In this document: positions 1 to 10,431 of the stretch, piece by piece
Numbering within the stretch: position 1 is the first letter of the stretch
Layout of the letters: the number at the start of each line of letters is the position of its first letter
NCBI GenBank assembly: GCA_046045995.1
Contig: JBJOKR010000002.1
Span: 13,867-77,866, forward strand
DNA length: 64,000 nt
Direction: 5' to 3'
DNA from: Indioceanicola sp046045995
Lineage (GTDB): Bacteria; Pseudomonadota; Alphaproteobacteria; Azospirillales; Azospirillaceae
Made by a program: the position numbers and the translations under genes
Notes under the pieces: generated by a model
Seen by the model: only the letters and a program-made list of their open reading frames with translations
The model's database searches: none
Told to the model about the DNA's origin: nothing

Positions 1-747
1 GGGCAGGAAATCCACCGTCAGCTGGCTGGTGATGGGGGCGAGGGTGAAACCCACCAGCCCCATGTCATGGTACAGCGGCAGCCAGGAGACACAGCGGTCC
101 CCGGGGCGCACCTGCAACCCGTGCCGGGTGATTCCCCGGCAATTGGTCATCAGCGCCGCCTGGGTCACCGCCACCCCCATGGGGAAGCGCGTGCTGCCGG
201 AGGAGAACTGGAGATAGGCGAAAGCATCGGCGGAGACGGGCGGCAGGTCGATCCCGCCCGCCGGCACATCCCGGAACAGGTCCAGCGTGCCCGACGCCTT
301 CAGCCCCAGACCGTCCACCGCCAAGGCCAGCCATTCCGCCAGGAAGGCGGGGGCGAAGGCAGCCGTCGCCCCGGCGGAGCGGATCATGCGGCGGATATGG
401 TCGATATACGCCTCCTTGCCGCCGAAGGCCGCCGGCAGGGGCATGGGTGCCGGGATCAGCCCGGCATACTGGCAAGCATAGAAGGCGCGCAGGAAATCGC
501 CGTCCGTCTCCGCGATCAGGGCCACACGCTCCCCCCGGGCCAGCCCGGCGCGCAGCATCCGGCGCCCCAGGTCCAGGGCCTGGTCGCGCAGGTCGCGATA
601 ACTCAACGCCTCCGCCAGGTCGCCCTTGCCGGAATAGAAGTTCAGTCCGCTCGTCCCCTGGGCGGCATAATCCAGCGCCTCCGTCACGGTGGCGAAATCG
701 GCGAGACGCAGGGGAAGGCTGCTGTCGGTGGGAACGGGCTGTTTCAT
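1..747 (-). CDS. Fatty acyl-AMP ligase / acyl-CoA synthetase, N-terminal part
   Basis: The first 249 residues of an ANL-superfamily adenylating enzyme are visible; the rest runs off the left edge. The ATP-binding loop reads FSSGSTRFPMGV at about residues 178-190, and LPLYHDMGLVG follows, a pairing typical of fatty acyl-AMP ligases. Such enzymes activate a fatty acid with ATP to acyl-adenylate and pass it to CoA or to an acyl carrier domain. The Lys usual in the loop (PKG) is Met here, which is common in the ligase subgroup. The start at 747 opens with MKQPVPTDSSLPL. The gene is divergent from a glycosyltransferase, with 134 bases between them, so a link to lipid-modified surface glycan is possible. 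Long-chain acyl-CoA ligase is the alternative. Confidence 0.8.
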   Translation of the reverse strand, partial: MKQPVPTDSSLPLRLADFATVTEALDYAAQGTSGLNFYSGKGDLAEALSYRDLRDQALDLGRRMLRAGLARGERVALIAETDGDFLRAFYACQYAGLIPAPMPLPAAFGGKEAYIDHIRRMIRSAGATAAFAPAFLAEWLALAVDGLGLKASGTLDLFRDVPAGGIDLPPVSADAFAYLQFSSGSTRFPMGVAVTQAALMTNCRGITRHGLQVRPGDRCVSWLPLYHDMGLVGFTLAPITSQLTVDFLP

Positions 748-881
748 GCGGCGAAAGACCTGGACTTCGCGGCATGCCACCCGCGAACTGGACCGAAGGC
801 ATCAATCTGGTTAGCAAAGCATCGCCCCGCCATCAACGGCGCAGGGCGACACCGCTGTCCGGGGGGAGCAAAATCACGACC

Positions 882-2102
882 ATGACGCGGAATCCATCCC
901 CATCCTCAACCGACGCACAGACCGGGCTGCGGCATGTTGCCCTGTTCATGCACGGATTCGAGGCGGGGGGAGCCCAGCGCCGCACCCTCGCCCTGGCCGG
1001 TGCCCTGGCGGAACGCGGGCTTCAGGTGGATATGGTGGTTGTGGTTCGGCAAGGCCCCCTTGCCGCGGAACTGCCCCGCTTCGTTCGATTGGTAAGGGTT
1101 GGTGGCCGGGCGGCCACGCTCCCCCCCCTGTCGCTCAGCCGGCCGACGCGGCTGCTGGCGGGGGTGCACGGGCTGGCGGAATATCTGCGGGAATCACGGC
1201 CCCAGGTGCTGGTGGCGGCGGCGAACCATGCGATCGTGGCCGCCCTTGCCGCCCATTTCCTTGCGGGGGCGACGGGCACCCGGCTGGTTCTGCGGATCAG
1301 CAATGCGCTCACCGGCGGGCGCGATACCATCCGCGACCGGCTGAAGCGCTGGACGGTGCGGCGGTTCTACGGCCGGGCCGACCGGGTGGTCGCCGTCTCC
1401 GCAGATATGGCGCGGGAGATCACCACCCTGGTCCCCGCCCTGGCGGCCCGGACGGAGGCAGCCCCCAACCCCGTCATCCCGCCCGACCTGCAAATCCGGG
1501 CGGCGGAACCGGTGGACAATCCGGTCTATGGGTCCTGGTTCGACGATGGCGGCCCGCCGGTCATCCTGGGACTCGGGCGGTTGGAACCGCAGAAGGATTT
1601 CCCCACCCTGCTGCGCGCCGTGGCCTCCCTGCGCCGGACCCGGCCCGTGCGGCTGCTGATCCTGGGCGATGGGGGGGAGCGGGCGGGGCTGGAGCGGCTG
1701 GCCGACGGCCTGGGCCTGGGGCCGGATGCCCTGTGCCTGCCGGGCTTCACGGCCAATCCGTTCCCGGTCGTGGCGCGGGCGGCCTGCTTCGTCCTGTCCT
1801 CCCGCTGGGAGGGGATGCCCGGCGCCCTGATCGAGGCGATGGCGCTCGGCTGCCCCGTGGTCAGCACCGACTGCCCCGGCGGCAGCCGGGAAGTGCTGTG
1901 CGACGGCGCCCTGGGCCCGCTGGTGCCGGTGGGGGACCCCGGCGCCCTGGCAGCGGCGATCGCCCGGGTGCTGGATTCGGGCGCCGACCGGGCGGCCCTG
2001 CGGGAGCGGGCGCAGGATTTCACCGTGGACCGCGCGGCCGATGCCTATCTGGCCGCCCTGGAGCGGGCCTTGGCCGGGCCGGTCAGGTCCGCCGACGCCT
2101 GA
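882..2102 (+). CDS. Glycosyltransferase family 4 (group 1)
   Basis: A 406-residue GT-B fold glycosyltransferase. The N-terminal half has the acceptor-side glycine loop (HGFEAGGAQRR, about residues 24-34). The C-terminal half has LGRLEPQKDFPTLL and the sugar-nucleotide site RWEGMPGALIEAMALG at about residues 307-322, where the conserved Glu residues sit. It should transfer a sugar from a nucleotide donor to a lipid-linked or polysaccharide acceptor at the inner membrane; donor and acceptor cannot be read from sequence. I place the start at the ATG at 882 because a run of G with GGAG lies just upstream (861-868); an open frame continues further upstream but looks non-coding. Its end overlaps the convergent flippase gene by 20 bases. 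Confidence 0.85.
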   Translation: MTRNPSPSSTDAQTGLRHVALFMHGFEAGGAQRRTLALAGALAERGLQVDMVVVVRQGPLAAELPRFVRLVRVGGRAATLPPLSLSRPTRLLAGVHGLAEYLRESRPQVLVAAANHAIVAALAAHFLAGATGTRLVLRISNALTGGRDTIRDRLKRWTVRRFYGRADRVVAVSADMAREITTLVPALAARTEAAPNPVIPPDLQIRAAEPVDNPVYGSWFDDGGPPVILGLGRLEPQKDFPTLLRAVASLRRTRPVRLLILGDGGERAGLERLADGLGLGPDALCLPGFTANPFPVVARAACFVLSSRWEGMPGALIEAMALGCPVVSTDCPGGSREVLCDGALGPLVPVGDPGALAAAIARVLDSGADRAALRERAQDFTVDRAADAYLAALERALAGPVRSADA

Positions 2103-3438
2103 AATACAGCACCACCGGCCCCAGCATCCCGCCGAGGATAAGGAGGGAGGCCGCCAGGAAGGCGATGCCCCCGCCGATCAGCCCGATACTGCCCAGCAGC
2201 CAGAACAGCAGCGGCAGGTAGATCACCGTCGTGACCAGCCGCACAGCCAGGGCCGTGCCCGGATGCCCGGTGGAGATCAGCAACGGTTCCAGCGGAAACG
2301 CCCAGATGCCGATCACGGCCCCCGCCACCAGCCACAGCATCACGGGATAGGCAGCGACGAATTCGGGCCCCACGGTCAAGCGCAGCAGCAACTCCCCCCC
2401 CAGCCACACGATGCCCAGGGTGGCGGTGCCGAGTCCCCCCGCCAGCAGGGCGGAGCGCAGGGCCAGGCGTCGCATCGCCCCATAATCCGCCCCCGCCGCC
2501 AGCCGCGCCAGTTCGGGATAGATGGCCGGGACCAGCAGTTTGGCCGGCTTGGCCAGGGCATCGGCGAATTGCCGCCCCACCCGGAACAGGGCCGCCGCCT
2601 GGGGCCCAAGCACCCAACCCACCGCCAGGGTCCCGATATGGGTGAAGGCCAGTTCCAGGGTGGTGTTCAGGTTGGTGGTCCAGACGAATCGCCAGATGCC
2701 GGTGAACCCCGCCGTCATCCCCCCGCCCCGCCAGCGCCACCCGGTCAGCAGGCCGCGCCGGTGCAACTGCCGCCACCCCTCCCCGATCAGGTGGATGCCG
2801 GCCAGGGCCGTGCCCAGGTACCAGGCGACCAGGAACCAGCCGATCCCGCCCCCCAGGGCCCAGACCACCGCCCCGCCCGCCATGCGGATGAAGGGGGCGA
2901 TGGCGCTTTGGGTCGCCAGAATGTCGAACCGGTCGATCAAGCGCAGCACGCCCGTGGGTGTCGCCGTCACCATGAACAGGACAGAAGTGACATAGAGCAT
3001 GGCCGCCGGCACCACCTCCGCCGGCCAGCCGAAGCGGGGCGCCAGCCACCAGGCCAGCATCACAGCCAACACCATCCCCGCCGCCGCACTGATCCCGTCC
3101 AGCAGCACGGTGAAGCGCAGCAGGCGGCGGAAATCCCCATGGGCGCCTGTCTGCAGGGCCGGGGTGCCGTAGCGCAGCACCGCCTGCCAGGACTGGAACT
3201 TCGCGATCTCCCCCACCGCCTGGGTGAAGGTGTGGATCAACACCAGCACCCCGAACGTCTCCAGCCCCAGGGCGCGGGCGGCAATGGCCAAGGCGGCCAG
3301 CCCGAACAGGGCATTGGCCGTCTTCCCCCCCAGCAGCTTGCCCGCATTGGCCAGCAACCGCCGCAGCAACCGGTCGGCCAGCCACCCGCCCGGCGGCGGG
3401 GAATCGGGTGCGGGGGTTGGCGGCGGCGGGGTGGACAA
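2083..3438 (-). CDS. Polysaccharide flippase-like membrane protein
   Basis: A 451-residue, strongly hydrophobic protein with roughly 12 membrane segments, resembling the oligosaccharide flippase (Wzx/MOP) family. The N-terminus (KTANALFGLAALAIAARALG) and the later IGTLAVGWVLGPQAAALFRV segment are typical of the family. The expected role is moving lipid-linked glycan units across the inner membrane. It lies tail-to-tail with a glycosyltransferase and overlaps it by 20 bases, which fits a surface-polysaccharide locus. The N-terminal 20 residues are proline-rich. The start at 3438 is the natural one; the Ser/Pro-rich leader may be partly spurious. Confidence 0.75.
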   Translation of the reverse strand: MSTPPPPTPAPDSPPPGGWLADRLLRRLLANAGKLLGGKTANALFGLAALAIAARALGLETFGVLVLIHTFTQAVGEIAKFQSWQAVLRYGTPALQTGAHGDFRRLLRFTVLLDGISAAAGMVLAVMLAWWLAPRFGWPAEVVPAAMLYVTSVLFMVTATPTGVLRLIDRFDILATQSAIAPFIRMAGGAVVWALGGGIGWFLVAWYLGTALAGIHLIGEGWRQLHRRGLLTGWRWRGGGMTAGFTGIWRFVWTTNLNTTLELAFTHIGTLAVGWVLGPQAAALFRVGRQFADALAKPAKLLVPAIYPELARLAAGADYGAMRRLALRSALLAGGLGTATLGIVWLGGELLLRLTVGPEFVAAYPVMLWLVAGAVIGIWAFPLEPLLISTGHPGTALAVRLVTTVIYLPLLFWLLGSIGLIGGGIAFLAASLLILGGMLGPVVLYFRRRRT

Positions 3439-3556
3439 GGGGGGACCGGTCGGGAACTGCGTGGATCACGTACTGACTAGCAGGGGGATGGCCGATTGCC
3501 CAGGGTCGGGCGCGGATGGGAGGTTGCTCCGCCGCCTGTCAGTGGCACCGAATCCC

Positions 3557-3720
3557 CCGTCGCCCCTTGAGGGAGAGGGAGGGGCCCGCCCGGAGCGAAG
3601 CGCAGGGTGGGAGGGTGAGGGGTCCGGCAGCGCCAGCCCGGTTCATCATCCGGCCTTTCCAGGTGTACCCCTCACCCTCCCATTGCTTGCGCAATGGACC
3701 CCTCAAGGGGAGAGGGGCGC
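3557..3720. repeat. Pair of inverted repeat elements in an intergenic gap
   Basis: Between the flippase and the LysE gene (363 bases without a gene) two related sequences face each other. The left one begins CGCCCCTTGAGGGAGAGGGA and ends GTGGGAGGGTGAGGGG (3557-3623). The right one (about 3669-3720) is its near reverse complement, beginning CCCCTCACCCTCCCATTG. They could fold into a long hairpin. Such elements are usually dispersed intergenic palindromes or terminator-like repeats. Confidence 0.7.
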
Positions 3721-3801
3721 GCAATCCGACACACCGCCCTCGACGGCGGGCCCCGGTCGGTGCAGGCTGAGGTGTGCGACTTCCACCCTGCCCGGCCTGC
3801 C

Positions 3802-4425
3802 ATGATCCTTCTGACTGCCTTTCTGTTCGGGGCCACGATCGGCATCGCCGTCGGGCCCATCGCGCTGCTGATCGCCGGCACTGGCCTGAAGCATGGGGCC
3901 TGGGCCGGTATACGGGCCGGGCTGGGGGCGGCGACGGCGGATCTTCTCTATGCCCTTGTCGCACTGACTGCGGGCAGCCTGATCGCCCCCGCCCTGGCCG
4001 CCAACCGCGGCCCGATCGAGCTGGGGGCGGCGGGCCTGCTGACCGGATTCGGCCTGTGGATGCTGTACGGGGCCCTGAAGGCGGGGCGGGTGGCCGTCAT
4101 CGCGCGGCAAGCGGCGTCGGGACCGGGGTCGGGACCGGGGCCCGGCCGGCCGTTCCTGACCACCCTGTCGCTGACCATCGTCAATCCGTTGACGGTGCTG
4201 CTTTTCCTGGGCTTCACCGCCCATCTTCCGGCCGATCCGGACACCGCGACAGTGCTGATGGCCGCATTTGCCCTGTTCCTGGGTAGCCTTGCCATGCAGA
4301 TGGTCTTTGCATTGGGCGGGGCCGGGCTGGCCCGGGTGCTGAAGGATCCGGCCTGGATCCACCGGCTGAACATCCTGAGCGCGCTTGGCATCACCGCCTT
4401 TGGTCTGGCCGGATTTGTCCTGTGA
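3802..4425 (+). CDS. LysE-family transporter
   Basis: A 207-residue membrane protein of the LysE/RhtB exporter family. It opens with a membrane segment containing GATIGIAVGPIALLI, which matches the family's N-terminal GxxxGPxxL signature, and has five to six hydrophobic segments overall. Family members export amino acids or related small metabolites; the substrate here is unknown. The ATG at 3802 begins the first membrane segment directly, so I chose it over an upstream extension that reads through the repeat region. The gene stands alone, 125 bases before aroQ. Confidence 0.78.
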   Translation: MILLTAFLFGATIGIAVGPIALLIAGTGLKHGAWAGIRAGLGAATADLLYALVALTAGSLIAPALAANRGPIELGAAGLLTGFGLWMLYGALKAGRVAVIARQAASGPGSGPGPGRPFLTTLSLTIVNPLTVLLFLGFTAHLPADPDTATVLMAAFALFLGSLAMQMVFALGGAGLARVLKDPAWIHRLNILSALGITAFGLAGFVL

Positions 4426-4550
4426 CGGGCTGGCTGTGACGGGCTGGCGGGGGTGGCGAACGGGCGTGCGGGTATGCGGACTTGCCCAACGGACATCCCG
4501 TGATATAAACGCGCGGTTCACGGCACCACCTCCTGACGGGACCCGCGGCC

Positions 4551-5009
4551 TTGGCCATCCAGCCTTCCGTTCTCATCCTGAACGGGCCGAACCTCAATCT
4601 GCTCGGCACCCGAGAGCCCCATGTCTACGGCCATGAGACGCTGGACGACGTGGAGCGGCTGTGTGAGGACGCGGCCCTGCGGCTGGGGCTGGAGATCGAG
4701 TTCCGGCAGTCCAACCATGAGGGGGAGCTGGTCACCTGGATCCAGGAGGCGCGGGGCGACCATGACGCCATCATCCTGAATGCGGGCGCCTATACCCATA
4801 CCTCCATTGCCATCCTGGACGCGCTCACCGCCGTCGGGCTGCCGGTGGTGGAGGTCCACTTGAGCAACATCTTCCGCCGCGAACCGTTTCGGCATCATTC
4901 CTATGTGTCCACGGTTGCCCGCGGCGTCATCTGCGGATTCGGCTCCCACGGTTATGTCCTGGCCCTCGAGGCGGTGTCCCGCCTGATCGAGGGACAGGAC
5001 CAACGGTGA
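4551..5009 (+). CDS. aroQ: 3-dehydroquinate dehydratase, type II
   Basis: A 152-residue type II dehydroquinase converting 3-dehydroquinate to 3-dehydroshikimate in the shikimate pathway. ILNGPNLNLLGTREPHVYG carries the conserved Asn-Pro-Asn-Leu-Asn signature and the flexible-loop Arg and Tyr. VEVHLSNIFRREPFRHHSYVS carries the catalytic His region. The length is typical of this dodecameric enzyme. The start is a TTG at 4551; no ATG fits before the conserved core. accB begins 39 bases downstream, an arrangement often seen in alphaproteobacteria. Confidence 0.95.
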   Translation: MAIQPSVLILNGPNLNLLGTREPHVYGHETLDDVERLCEDAALRLGLEIEFRQSNHEGELVTWIQEARGDHDAIILNAGAYTHTSIAILDALTAVGLPVVEVHLSNIFRREPFRHHSYVSTVARGVICGFGSHGYVLALEAVSRLIEGQDQR

Positions 5010-5048
5010 CAGCCGGGCCGGAGCCATCGAACAGGGTTTGAAAAGACA

Positions 5049-5507
5049 ATGGCGACCTTTGAACTGGATGCTGAGTTCGTGCGCAAGATGGCGGAGCTCC
5101 TGACGGAGACCGGCCTGACCGAGATCGAGTATTCGGAGGGGGAGAAGCGCATCCGCCTGACCAAGGCCGCCCCGCAGATCGCTCCGGCCATGTATGCCGC
5201 CCCGGCGGCACCGGCCCCGGTCGCCGCAGCTGCGGTCCCCGCCGCCCCGGTCGCGCTATCCCCGGCCCAGCACCCGGGCGCCCTGAAATCCCCGATGGTC
5301 GGCACCGCCTACCACGCGCCGGAGCCTGGGGCGTCCCCCTTCGTCAAGGTCGGCGACAGTGTGAAGGCGGGCCAGACCCTGCTGATCATCGAGGCGATGA
5401 AGGTGATGAACCCCATCAAGGCGCCGAAGGCCGGCACCATCACCCAGATCCTGGTCAACGATGCTCAGCCGGTCGAGTTCGGCGAGCCGCTGATGATCAT
5501 CGAGTAA
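5049..5507 (+). CDS. accB: Biotin carboxyl carrier protein of acetyl-CoA carboxylase
   Basis: A 152-residue BCCP. The C-terminal biotinyl domain has the canonical EAMKVMNP motif, with Lys118 as the biotinylated residue. An N-terminal helical region of about 40 residues is joined by an Ala/Pro-rich linker (about 42-75), the standard layout. It carries the carboxyl group from biotin carboxylase to the carboxyltransferase subunits in the first step of fatty acid synthesis. accC starts 12 bases downstream, so the two are almost certainly cotranscribed. Confidence 0.96.
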   Translation: MATFELDAEFVRKMAELLTETGLTEIEYSEGEKRIRLTKAAPQIAPAMYAAPAAPAPVAAAAVPAAPVALSPAQHPGALKSPMVGTAYHAPEPGASPFVKVGDSVKAGQTLLIIEAMKVMNPIKAPKAGTITQILVNDAQPVEFGEPLMIIE

Positions 5508-5519
5508 GGCGGAAAGCCG

Positions 5520-6863
5520 ATGTTCGAAAAGGTCCTCATCGCCAACCGCGGCGAAATCGCCCTGCGCATCCACCGGGCCTGCCGGGAGATGGGCATCAAG
5601 ACGGTGGCGGTGCATTCCACCGCCGACGCGGATGCCATGCATGTCCGCCTGGCGGATGAGAGCGTGTGCATCGGCCCGCCCTCCTCTAAGGAAAGCTACC
5701 TGAACATCCCGGCCATCCTGTCGGCCGCGACGATCACGGGCGCGGATGCCATCCATCCCGGCATCGGCTTCATGGCGGAGAATGCCCAGTTCGCCGAGAT
5801 GGTGATCGAGCACGGCTTCGCCTGGATCGGCCCGACGCCGGAGCATATCCGGATCATGGGCGACAAGGTGACCGCCAAGAAGACGGTCATTGCCCACGGC
5901 CTGCCCTGCGTCCCCGGGTCCGACGGGCCGGTGGACACGGTGGATGAGGCCTTCGCCATCGGGGAGAAGGCAGGCTATCCGATCCTGATCAAGGCGGCCG
6001 CCGGCGGCGGCGGCAAGGGCATGAAGGTCGCCTGGAACAAGGACGAGCTGAAGGAGGCCTACCAGCTTGCCCGGGGGGAGGCGCGGGCCGCCTTCGGCAA
6101 TGACCAGGTCTACATCGAGAAGTACCTGGCCAATCCCCGCCATATCGAGATCCAGCTCCTGGGCGACCACCACGGCAACGTGGTGCATTTCGGGGAGCGT
6201 GACTGCTCCCTCCAGCGCCGCCACCAGAAGGTGGTGGAGGAAGCCCCCTCCCCCGCCCTGAACGCGGAGGAACGGGAGCGTATCGGGGCGCTGGCCGCCC
6301 GAACCGCGAAGCTGATCGGCTATCGCGGCGTCGGCACCATGGAGTTCCTGTACGAAAACGGGCAGTTCTTCTTCATCGAGATGAACACCCGCCTGCAGAT
6401 CGAGCACACGATCACCGAGATGATCACCGGCGTGGATCTGGTGAGGGAGCAGATACGGGTGGCGACCGGTGCGCCTCTGGGCTTCACCCAGAAGGACATC
6501 AAGTACAACGGCCACTCCATCGAATGCCGGATCAACGCCGAACATCCGGAGACATTCATGCCCTCCCCCGGCCTGGTGAGGCAGTACCATGCGCCGGGCG
6601 GCCTGGGTGTGCGCGTCGACTCGGCGCTGTACGACGGCTACCGTATCCCGTCGCACTATGACAGCATGATCGCCAAGCTGATCGTGCACGGCAACAGCCG
6701 CAACGAATGCCTGATGCGCCTGCGCCGGGCGCTGGAGGAATTCGTCATCGTCGGCGTCGACACCTCCATCCCCCTGCACCAGAAGATCATCGCCGAAACC
6801 GATTTCATCAACGGCGATTACGATATCCGCTGGCTTGAAGACTGGATGAAGAAAGGCGCCTGA
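5520..6863 (+). CDS. accC: Biotin carboxylase subunit of acetyl-CoA carboxylase
   Basis: A 447-residue biotin carboxylase that uses ATP and bicarbonate to carboxylate biotin on AccB. The start MFEKVLIANRGEIALRI is the family N-terminus. The glycine-rich ATP-grasp loop KAAAGGGGKGMKV is at about residues 159-171, and the active-site stretch EMNTRLQIEHTITE supplies the conserved Glu, Asn, Arg and Glu. The length matches the stand-alone bacterial enzyme. No gene follows in the same direction before the convergent ribD. Confidence 0.97.
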   Translation: MFEKVLIANRGEIALRIHRACREMGIKTVAVHSTADADAMHVRLADESVCIGPPSSKESYLNIPAILSAATITGADAIHPGIGFMAENAQFAEMVIEHGFAWIGPTPEHIRIMGDKVTAKKTVIAHGLPCVPGSDGPVDTVDEAFAIGEKAGYPILIKAAAGGGGKGMKVAWNKDELKEAYQLARGEARAAFGNDQVYIEKYLANPRHIEIQLLGDHHGNVVHFGERDCSLQRRHQKVVEEAPSPALNAEERERIGALAARTAKLIGYRGVGTMEFLYENGQFFFIEMNTRLQIEHTITEMITGVDLVREQIRVATGAPLGFTQKDIKYNGHSIECRINAEHPETFMPSPGLVRQYHAPGGLGVRVDSALYDGYRIPSHYDSMIAKLIVHGNSRNECLMRLRRALEEFVIVGVDTSIPLHQKIIAETDFINGDYDIRWLEDWMKKGA

Positions 6864-7320
6864 GGGCACGGGACCACAACGGCGGCACATGCCCGTGGTT
6901 GCCGGCCCTTGCTTGCTCCCGCCCCGATGGGCTGGGCGGCTCCCTGACGGCGCCATTCAGCCAGGGTAGCAGGTCCAGAAGCGGCCACCGGGCTGTGTCC
7001 TTGGTCCAGATTGGCATGACCGGGGGGCGGTATCGGCAAGGGCGAGGTGTCGGTTTGACAGGTCGCGACTGATGTTTCGGTCTGTGACGATGAAAAGCGC
7101 ATAGCAGAGGGTGGCCGGTCCGACCGTGAACGCTCAGGTGGGTCGGGCGGCGCGTTCCCGCGGGCCGCATACATGACCGAGCCCTACCCAAGAGCCACCA
7201 TTCATCGTGACCGATCAAAGGCGGCTTTGTTTTCATCCGTCGCCGGGTGGCCCCTCCGTAACTTGGCGCCCGGCCGCACCGGCGGTGCTGCGGCGGTCAC
7301 CGCCGTACAGACGGTCAGGT
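6864..7320. other. Gene-free gap between convergent accC and ribD
   Basis: About 457 bases separate the ends of accC and ribD. Several short open frames exist on both strands, but their composition (rich in Arg, Pro and Ser) looks like antisense noise and none has a good ribosome site. I saw no convincing RNA gene or riboswitch core; the aat gene that often follows accC is not here. Confidence 0.5.
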
Positions 7321-8460
7321 TTACCATGCGTTGCTGTAGGCTTGCCGCGCCCAGCTTTCCATCTGGTCGGGGCCGCAGAGGCGCAGATCGGTGCGGATGA
7401 ACCGGGGGGCGGCGGCAAGGCTTGAAAGGGCCAGAGGTTGGGCGGCGGGAAGGCCGTCACCGCCCAGCACGATCCCCGCCCGGAACCAGTCCAGCCGGTC
7501 CACCCGATCGGCCGTGAGGAGGGAGGCGGCAAGGGCCGCCCCACCTTCTGCCATCACCCGGGTGATACCCCGGGCGGCCAGGGCGGCAAGCAGCCCGGTG
7601 ACCGGCAGGCGCCCGTCCGGGCCGGGCGCGATCTCCAGCAGCACGGCCCCGGCATCGGTCAGGGCGCGGCGCCGGTCCGGATCGCCAGAACCGGGCAGGC
7701 AGGCGATCCACAGGGGCGTGGTCCCGGCCCCACGCACCAGCCGGCTGGTCACAGGCAGACGCAGGCGGCTGTCCGCGACCACGCGCACGGGCGACCGCCC
7801 CTCCAGTCCCGGCAGTCGGCAGGTCAGCTCCGGATCATCGGCAAGCGCGGTGCCAATGCCGACCAGGATGGCATCGTGCCGGGCGCGCAGGCCGTGGGTC
7901 CAGGCCCGGGCCACGGGCCCGGTGATCCATTGGCTTTCCCCCGCCGCGGTGGCGATGCGCCCGTCAAGGGAGGTGGCGAGCTTGAGGGTGACCAGCGGCC
8001 GCCCCTCCCGGATGCGGCGGAAGAACCCCTCGTTCAGGGCCGCCGCCTCCCCCTCCATCAGGCCGGTATCGACCCGGATCCCGGCATCGCGCAGGCGCTG
8101 GATACCGCTGCCATGCACCCGCGGGTCCGGGTCCTGGCAGGCGATGACCACCCGGGCCACCCCGGCGGCCATCAGCGCTTCCGTGCAGGGTGGCGTCTTG
8201 CCATGGTGGTTGCAGGGTTCCAGGCTGACATAGACGGTCGCCCCCCGGGCCGCCGCACCGGCCTGGGCCAGGGCGATCGTCTCCCCATGCGGGCGGCCGC
8301 CGACACCGGTATGACCGCGGCCGACGACGCGACCGTCCTTCACCACGACACAGCCGACGGACGGGTTGGGCCAGACCCGCCCCAGCCCCCGCGCCGCCAG
8401 GCCCAGGGCCGCCTGCATGTGGGCATGGTCACTGTCGGTGAAGGCGGGCGGGCTGGTCAT
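7321..8460 (-). CDS. ribD: Bifunctional riboflavin deaminase-reductase
   Basis: A 379-residue RibD. The N-terminal deaminase domain has the zinc site His58-x-Glu60 (HGE) and Cys83/Cys92 in EPCNHHGKTPPC. The C-terminal reductase domain starts near residue 155 (RPLVTLKLATSLDGRIA). It deaminates the first pyrimidine intermediate of riboflavin synthesis and then reduces its ribosyl chain. It is the last gene of a leftward run with nrdR, 26 bases downstream of nrdR's stop. The ribE and ribBA genes that often follow are absent. Confidence 0.95.
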   Translation of the reverse strand: MTSPPAFTDSDHAHMQAALGLAARGLGRVWPNPSVGCVVVKDGRVVGRGHTGVGGRPHGETIALAQAGAAARGATVYVSLEPCNHHGKTPPCTEALMAAGVARVVIACQDPDPRVHGSGIQRLRDAGIRVDTGLMEGEAAALNEGFFRRIREGRPLVTLKLATSLDGRIATAAGESQWITGPVARAWTHGLRARHDAILVGIGTALADDPELTCRLPGLEGRSPVRVVADSRLRLPVTSRLVRGAGTTPLWIACLPGSGDPDRRRALTDAGAVLLEIAPGPDGRLPVTGLLAALAARGITRVMAEGGAALAASLLTADRVDRLDWFRAGIVLGGDGLPAAQPLALSSLAAAPRFIRTDLRLCGPDQMESWARQAYSNAW

Positions 8461-8486
8461 GGCGGGGCTGGCGCGCGGGGAACCGA

Positions 8487-8957
8487 TCAGGTCGGCTCGG
8501 CCGGGAGGTCGGTGCGCAGGGTTTCCACGAAGTCGTTGAAATCGGCGGCTTCGCGGAAATCGCGGTAGACGGAGGCGTAGCGGATATAGGCGACCTTATC
8601 CAGGGCGGCCAGGTGATGCATCACCATCTCCCCCACCTGCTTGGACGGGATCTCCGTCTCACCCGACGATTCGAGCTGGCGGACGATGGAGTTCACAACC
8701 CGGTCGATGCGGTCGGCATCCACCGGCCGTTTGCGCAGCGCGATGCGCATGGACCGCAGCAGCTTCTCCCGGTCGAAGGGCTCCCGCGTTCCACCTGACT
8801 TCACCACCGTCAGCTCACGCAACTGCACCCGCTCGAAGGTGGTGAAGCGGGCGCCGCAGGCCGGGCAGAACCGCCGCCGCCGGATGGCGGAGTTGTCCTC
8901 CGTCGGGCGGCTGTCCTTCACCTGGGTATCGTCATTGCCGCAGAACGGGCACCGCAT
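8487..8957 (-). CDS. nrdR: Transcriptional repressor NrdR
   Basis: A 156-residue NrdR. The N-terminal zinc ribbon has Cys3, Cys6, Cys31 and Cys34 (MRCPFCGNDDT ... RFCPACG), followed by the ATP-cone domain. NrdR represses ribonucleotide reductase genes when dATP is abundant. I start at 8957 because MRCPFC is the invariant family N-terminus; a longer frame upstream lacks similarity. It lies between glyA and ribD, a gene order common in alphaproteobacteria. Confidence 0.96.
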   Translation of the reverse strand: MRCPFCGNDDTQVKDSRPTEDNSAIRRRRFCPACGARFTTFERVQLRELTVVKSGGTREPFDREKLLRSMRIALRKRPVDADRIDRVVNSIVRQLESSGETEIPSKQVGEMVMHHLAALDKVAYIRYASVYRDFREAADFNDFVETLRTDLPAEPT

Positions 8958-9028
8958 GTCTAATCCCCTCCCCGCTTCTTGTTGTTGATTCCGCCGCGCT
9001 CGCCACGCTTGCCCGTGATCCGGGTCCC

Positions 9029-10318
<1,290 letters not shown>

Positions 10319-10431
10319 GGCGCTCATCCTTTCGGGCCGGCGGCGGCCCCGTGCTGCTGATCTGACCCGTGGGGGCCCTTGTGCTGCGGATCGGGCCGGC
10401 AAAGGCCCGGGTCAATGTGATGTCGGCCCGC

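Noticed and set aside
447..881. N-terminal extension of the glycosyltransferase
   Set aside because: The extra 145 residues are antisense to the acyl-AMP ligase start, and a good ribosome site precedes 882.
6864..7320. A riboswitch or aat gene between accC and ribD
   Set aside because: No conserved FMN or cobalamin core and no aat motifs were found; the gap is also downstream, not upstream, of ribD.
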